Part shown: in pieces, positions 59,001 to 64,000 of the stretch | Layout: each line of letters opens with the position of its first letter | How positions within the stretch are numbered: position 1 is the stretch's first letter | Source: Ehretia macrophylla | Taxonomy: Eukaryota; Streptophyta; Magnoliopsida; Boraginales; Ehretiaceae | Direction: 5' to 3' | Assembly (NCBI GenBank): GCA_037974665.1 | Contig: CM075775.1 | Location: forward strand, 32,555,732 to 32,619,731 | Length of the DNA: 64,000 nucleotides | Notes under the pieces: model-generated | Database searches by the model: none | What the model was told of the DNA's origin: nothing | Seen by the model: the letters and a program-made list of their open reading frames with translations, nothing else | Translations under genes and position numbers: made by a program

Positions 59001-59197
59001 AAACAAAACCCAACACACTCGAACTCTCCAGCAGTCCACTTCTTCAAGCATGTCTTGTCACTAGTTCGCCTCATTGATTGAAAACTGGAGTTCACTCAGA
59101 TTTGTTAGGCTGAGTTAACCTGACTCGCTAAAATAATTACATTAATTGATGAAAAATTCAATATTAACCAATATTTTTGAAATCAAACTCTATTAAC
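56018..59197. other. intergenic, no gene supported
   Basis: A 92-codon frame at 57734-58012 begins inside a transposon-derived repeat and matches no family. A 40-bp stretch at 58504-58545 resembles the 3' end of the RTE fragment at 8385 (TTGTCAAGAGTCRTCTC.TCCATTA). Otherwise nothing recognised. Confidence 0.5.
57706..57723 (+). mobile_element. tail-only LINE-like insertion
   Basis: An 18-bp insert, GTTAATC plus an A-run, lies between perfect 13-bp repeats ATTCAAGAACATG (57693-57705 and 57724-57736). Confidence 0.75.
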
Positions 59198-59450
59198 TTT
59201 TTTTTTCTTCTGAAATTAGAGTTTCATTAACAGAAATATGGAACCAATCCAACCTGACCCAAGAAGAAAAATAAGCACAGCAAACAAAAAGGTTCACATC
59301 ACATAAGCCCAAACAAAAACTAAACCCAGAAACAGACAACACAAAAGCCCAAACATTCTAGACCAACAAGCGATCCGTCAGGGACCAAAGATTGGACCAT
59401 TTTCCCCACCATTCCAAAATGAGCCCAAATCAGCAAGGTGGAGTAAACCT
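59198..59450 (-). mobile_element. LINE 3' untranslated region fragment
   Basis: The T-run at 59198-59206 is a - strand poly(A) tail. Upstream on that strand is GGTTCCATATTTCTGTTAAT, then GAAACTCTAATTTCAGAAG, with repeated GGGCTT.TGT.. phrases, the style of plant LINE 3' untranslated regions. No coding block is preserved. Confidence 0.45.
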
Positions 59451-60535
59451 TCAAGATTCATCCTACAAGTTTTCTTAACTAGAAACAACAAAAAATGTAC
59501 TTGAACATTATATAAAGAGTAAATTACTTTGGAGGTCACTACACTATTCTTTCAATTATATTTTGATCATTAATACTTTTTGTCTTAAAAAGACTATTAG
59601 TTTATTTATCATGTCTTATTTTAACCATTTCATTTATCTTTTTGTTAAAATTAACTGACAACAAGGATACAATCGCAAAAGTATTTGATATGAATATAGC
59701 ATTACCACCAAATAAAAATTCCTCTAATTAATACAACTCTATTATATACCAAGCCAAGCACTAAACTTTCAAGTTCAAAAAATTGGTCCACGTATAGTTA
59801 AAAATCAAAGAAACCAAAATTTCACATGAACACTATTATTTTCATTCATTTTTAACACCCATTTAACTAAAAGAATAGTTTATATTTCTTTTTACGAATA
59901 TTAGGGACCAAACAGTAACATTTGCAACATTTAGAATAAATTCAAAAAAACACGCACGCATTGAAAACTAATTGTGAAATTTATCCAAAAAATTACATTA
60001 AAAATAGAAATAGATTTCCTCATTCAAATTCTAGAATTTTTTTTTTTTTGTCTTTCCAATAATCTTGAACCGATCTTACATCTCGATCTTTTGACCCGAT
60101 GCGATGCTAATATTAGGACTTTAGGGAGTTAAAAAAAAAACCCTTCATACTACCAAAAAATTATATTCTTGCCAAATCCAAAAATTAGACATCTTATAGT
60201 AGACAAGTGACAACTAAGGCAAACTTACTCAAATTAATCTTATAAGTAAAGACTTTTGCTATTTAGGGTGCAACATTAGAACTGCTTTACCTAACAGCAC
60301 GACGCTTAGATTGCTTTCTTAACCTAAGTTGGAGCAAAAGGTTCAAAACAAAGATAAATTCTAAACATTTCTATAATAATAAGATAAATCAAAAGATTAT
60401 GTTGTGAACTCCGGGATCGCAAATTTCAAGTTTGTCTATTTCCTCTAATTACACTCAATTCAAAAACATTGGTCCACGTATATGGTATACTAATACCAAA
60501 CAAACCAAAGTTTCCCATTACCAGAAAACGACTTG
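59451..60535. other. intergenic / acylphosphatase upstream region
   Basis: AT-rich, with no supportable feature. Presumably contains the promoter of the following gene, but no clear TATA element was fixed. Confidence 0.45.
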
Positions 60536-62179
60536 ATGGCAATTCTACTAACCCAAACAGCCCTGAAATCACATGTACTTGGGAACCATCTAGAACAACA
60601 TCTATGGAAACTGCAAAAAAATGTTGGTTTACGTTGTAAACGACTCACCAATCTTCCTCTTCTTCTACTACCTCCTCATCTTCATCTTCGTACTCATTCT
60701 CTTCCGTTTCGCAATCCTATTCTTCTTCCTAATACTCCTTTTCATACTCTCCTCCGACCTCGTACACCTTATCTTTCACTAACTATGTCATCCTTAGCTT
60801 CTCCACAAGATTCCAATTCAAAACCCTCTAAAACCGTAAGTTTTTCTTACCTTTTTTAAATGTTTTTCCTTTTGTTTAGAAAAAGATTTGTTATATTTAT
60901 TTATTATTTTTAGCATATCCCGTTGTCCTTGCACAGTTATAATATTTAAATGGGTAGTAGCGAGATTTAAATTTTGGTACCTTTGATACCTTTATATTTA
61001 TTTACTGTATTTAACGTGGAAATTTTTGGTAATATTTATGTTTTTCGTTTCATTTTAGAGAGTGATTTGTTATATTTGTTTATTGTATTCAACACACCGC
61101 GCACGCACGTGCCAGCCGGATTAGTTTATAGACTTGCAGTTGGACAGTTTTAATTTTAAAATGCGTGGTATCAAGATTTAAATTTTGTCACCTGATTTCT
61201 GATACCATTATATTTATTTATCGTTTTTAACGTAGAAATATTGCTAAATATTTATGTTATCCAAAAAGTGATAATACCCTGTTTACGTTTATCATCTCGG
61301 GTAAAAGATTAAGTTGTTAAAAAGAAATTTAATTAATTAATTTATTGTCTCTCAATATGTGGCGCTTAGGCATTATGTTGGCATTATTTCTGAATTAACC
61401 TTGCGCATTGGCATATTCTTTTAAATGGGTATTGGCAAGATCAAATACTAGACCCTTATTACTCTAATTCCATATAAATTACAAAATCACTATAAGCTTA
61501 CTACTAGAGTACGGTTTATTATATATATTTATTATCTTCAGCATTTTAATCAGTTGAATATATTTTTTATTAATTAGATTTGAGTCCAATTGTTATTTGT
61601 TACTTGAATTGACATGATCGGAGTGTACAACCTAGACTGTTGTGGAAGTATGATCAGTTAATTTCTTTAATGAAATAAGCTAAGATAAGATTTCATTTGA
61701 AAAAAATCCTTTTCAAAATGAAACGTGGGAATTCAATTTGAAGCAGAGGGAATAATCGGCTTAGTTTTAGTCATATGTTCAGTCCCACATTGTGTGCAAA
61801 CTGGACTGTGTTCATGATAATAATTTCTGTATGCAATATGTGTTTTTGCTTTCATTAGATGCCTATTTCCATAGTCAATGGGTATGGATGATATGTATGA
61901 AATTGAATACAGGTTAGGGCTGTAATTAAGGGGAGGGTGCAGGGGGTATTTTATAGAAATTGGACAGTGGAGAATGCTAAGGAGTTAGGATTGAAGGGTT
62001 GGGTTCGGAACCGGAGGGATGGTTCTGTGGAGGCATTATTTTCAGGGAGGCCAGAGATGGTTCAGGAAATGGAGCAGCGGTGTCGGAGGGGCCCTCCTGA
62101 TGCAATGGTTACCCGGTTAGATGTTTTCCCCTCTGATGAGGACCCTGGGACCGGATTTGAGTGTAAGCCAACTGTTTGA
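60536..62179 (+). CDS. acylphosphatase with N-terminal extension
   Basis: Acylphosphatases hydrolyse the carboxyl-phosphate bond of acyl phosphates such as carbamoyl phosphate or 1,3-bisphosphoglycerate. Two exons, 60536-60835 and 61913-62179, join in phase at GT-AG borders to give 188 residues. Exon 2 carries the whole fold: KGRVQGVFYRNW with catalytic Arg115, GLKGWVRNRRDGSVEALFSG with catalytic Asn133, and a C-terminal FECKPTV. Single-domain acylphosphatases are about 100 residues, so the first 83 residues are extra. They are Leu/Pro/His/Arg-rich, nearly without acidic residues, and resemble an organelle transit peptide. An in-frame ATG at 60785 (Met84, MSSLASPQDS) would give a 105-residue cytosolic form. 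Targeting is inferred, not shown. Confidence 0.93.
60962..61262. repeat. direct repeat inside the acylphosphatase intron
   Basis: AGATTTAAATTTTG..ACCT......GATACC.TTATATTTATTTA..GT.TTTAACGT.GAAAT.TTG.TAA.ATTTATGTT occurs at about 60962-61047 and 61176-61262. The copies are diverged. Confidence 0.65.
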
Positions 62180-64000
62180 TTGGATGGTTAGGCTCAGCAG
62201 CCGTATGCAAGAGCTAAAGCAGTACAAGTATTGATATTTCTTGACTTGTCTTTTCGTTCGTGTTAGGTTATATCACATAATGAATAAATGAGCTTACATG
62301 TGTATGTATATATTTCTTCAAGGCTCCTTGTAATGGACATGGTATGATGGTTATCACGGACTATCTTTTTGGTCTATATAATATGAATTGCTGGATATGT
62401 GTTCAAATGATTTGGCATAGTCATTTTCATATTTATTTTGAATTTGATAGTGCTTTGTTTGGCGGATGTTTTTCTGTCTGCATCAAGGTGTGTTGCACAC
62501 AGAAAACCAGATTTATACTAGATGAGAAATGAGCTTGTACTCTGCCATTCTGTTTCGGGTATCGACTGCTAATGGCTAGCACCTTCATCTCTATAAAGTT
62601 TAAAATAAAAACTACGTCAATGACTAAACAGACAATTCGCCTTCCTTTCCCTTGAACTACTAGTTTGTGAATCAGACTAGTTTATCGAGGGGGATTATTG
62701 GGAATTTGCTAGTTGAAACTTGAAGCCAGATCTACAATTGTTTTGAGTTGAAACTTGATGAATCGGTTTTGCAATCTAAGCCAGAAATTGAATTATGAGG
62801 TGCCTGGAGATGTGATCCTGGTGGTAATTGAAAAGTAGATTCGCTTTTACTGTAATTCTTTCCAGCAAAACAGTTTATTCATAGGGCACATATTTGTTTA
62901 AATTTGGATCGTGTGCGTTGCTAGATTCCTCCATTGTTGGTTTAGCTGGTCACTGTATTTGATGCGTTAGTTTTTAGTTTGTTGTGTTTTCTGACATGAA
63001 TGCAATGCCCGTGATTGATGTTCTGTTTTGCCTTGCTTTACTTAACCGAGTCTATATGTAGATAGGAACCCAACTGTCTCACGATGTTCTGTTTTTGAGA
63101 TCTTTTATGATGGTTTCCGTCGTATAGTCTATATTTTTAACTAAATCCTTCTGTATTTACAATATTTTTGTGGTTCCTTTGTTAGATACAAGAACTCTTC
63201 CATATCCTTGTAAACCTACAGAATCTACTCAAACAGGCTGGCGGCTTGTAGTGTTAGTCTTTGAACGGAAAGTATATTACAGGAAGAAGTTTAGTGGTGT
63301 CATTCTTGGATATGTGAAGATGGTGCTAGGTCCAATGTGAGTTGGATCGCTTGATCTAAGAATAACATTTGTTCATGGAACAAAGGGAATTGGTCCGAGG
63401 GTGACTCGGTGGTAAAAAGGAGAATCGCTTGTTCTTTGAATAGTTCTTAAGTTCAAGTCAAAAACATAGTTGAGTTTCTGAAAATTAGTGTTACTTCTGT
63501 AATTGGATAATCAGTACCAAAAACCGTATGTTATGAATTGTAGTTGCTATAGCTTGCAGATATTTGAAGATTTGATAGTGTGGTGTTGATTGGAAAAAGG
63601 TATCCATGTCTAAGACTTGCAAAGCTTTGAGATTGCATGTCCTCAAGATGAAACCCAATTGTCTCATTGTAGCTGCTAGCCTACATTATACAAAAGTTTG
63701 GTAAACTACAATAAACCTTATAAGTATCTAAAGATTTATCGGGACTCTGGTCGTCGGCTCTCTTTCATCGGCATGCTTTAGTAAGAGCAGCCAACTGCAA
63801 AATGAGTAGTATGATCTCGTGGCATTTGAATCTTTCATAATATATAACGTTACAAGAGAGATCAAATAGTGGTGAACTGTTCATTTTATCATTACTGTTT
63901 TAACTTAGTTTATTGGGCTAGCTTGATGTTGAATGATGCCTCTTGTTCTTTGCTTAGTGATGAAAATTATATATCATATTAGAGGTGACAATTGAATCTA
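62180..64000. other. acylphosphatase 3' region and intergenic DNA
   Basis: No further exon is supported. A stop-to-stop frame of about 69 codons at 63131-63339 has no start ATG near its head and no family match. GAGGGTGACTCGGTGGTAAAAAGG...AGTTCAAGTC near 63397-63460 is tRNA-like in style and may be a SINE fragment. Confidence 0.45.
63831..63900. mobile_element. partial MITE copy
   Basis: TTTCATAATATATAACGTTACAAGAGAGATCAA matches the end of the element at 19125 and resembles 55871-56017. The other end is not recognisable. Confidence 0.35.

Noticed and set aside
63131..63339. Stop-to-stop frame of about 69 codons downstream of the acylphosphatase gene
   Set aside because: No suitable start codon, no splice-site evidence and no family. 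Length is within chance expectation.

Overview
The window is nuclear DNA of a flowering plant, most likely a core eudicot. The evidence is AT-rich sequence, GT-AG introns, plant-type protein families (CSLA glucomannan synthase, HIPP metallochaperone, acylphosphatase) and plant transposons (Ty1/copia with an initiator-Met primer site, CACTA, LINE, MITE-like elements). Genes are sparse and most of the window is transposon-derived or unrecognisable intergenic DNA.

Layout. 1-10.5 kb is intergenic, with a foldback element (2538-2940), a broken LINE (3682-4636, + strand) and a degraded RTE-type LINE tail (8385-8760, - strand). 10.5-14.6 kb is a complete nine-exon CSLA gene with an upstream ORF in its leader. 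It faces, tail to tail, a small candidate two-exon gene on the - strand (14981-15726) whose coding exon sits in one copy of a tandem duplication. 15.8-23.2 kb is intergenic, with tandem repeats and a foldback flanked by two copies of a 0.2-kb segment. 23.2-26.2 kb is a five-exon HIPP gene with two heavy-metal domains and a C-terminal CaaX box. 27-34 kb holds nested inverted-repeat elements and two G-rich tracts.

34.9-48.2 kb is the most structured part. It is a Ty1/copia element in - orientation, with two LTRs of about 450 bp and a TAGGA target duplication. Its long leader carries five tRNA-like cassettes. A 6.4-kb CACTA transposon has inserted into it, with its own CAC target duplication and subterminal repeats. 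The CACTA carries broken pieces of at least two unrelated host genes: COP9 signalosome subunit 8 (CSN8) and an EXS-domain protein. It is therefore a gene-capturing (Pack-CACTA-like) element.

48.2-60.5 kb is intergenic, with tandem duplications, LINE tails, a TRIM-like remnant and a MITE. 60.5-62.2 kb is a two-exon acylphosphatase gene whose 83-residue N-terminal extension could be an organelle-targeting peptide.

Scattered through the window are very short insertions: little more than a poly(A) tract plus a few bases ending like the local LINE 3' end, flanked by 12-17 bp direct repeats. They look like LINE retrotransposition events that copied almost nothing but the tail. The three clear genes are unrelated in function: cell-wall mannan synthesis, metal binding at membranes, and acyl-phosphate hydrolysis. 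They form no pathway or cluster.
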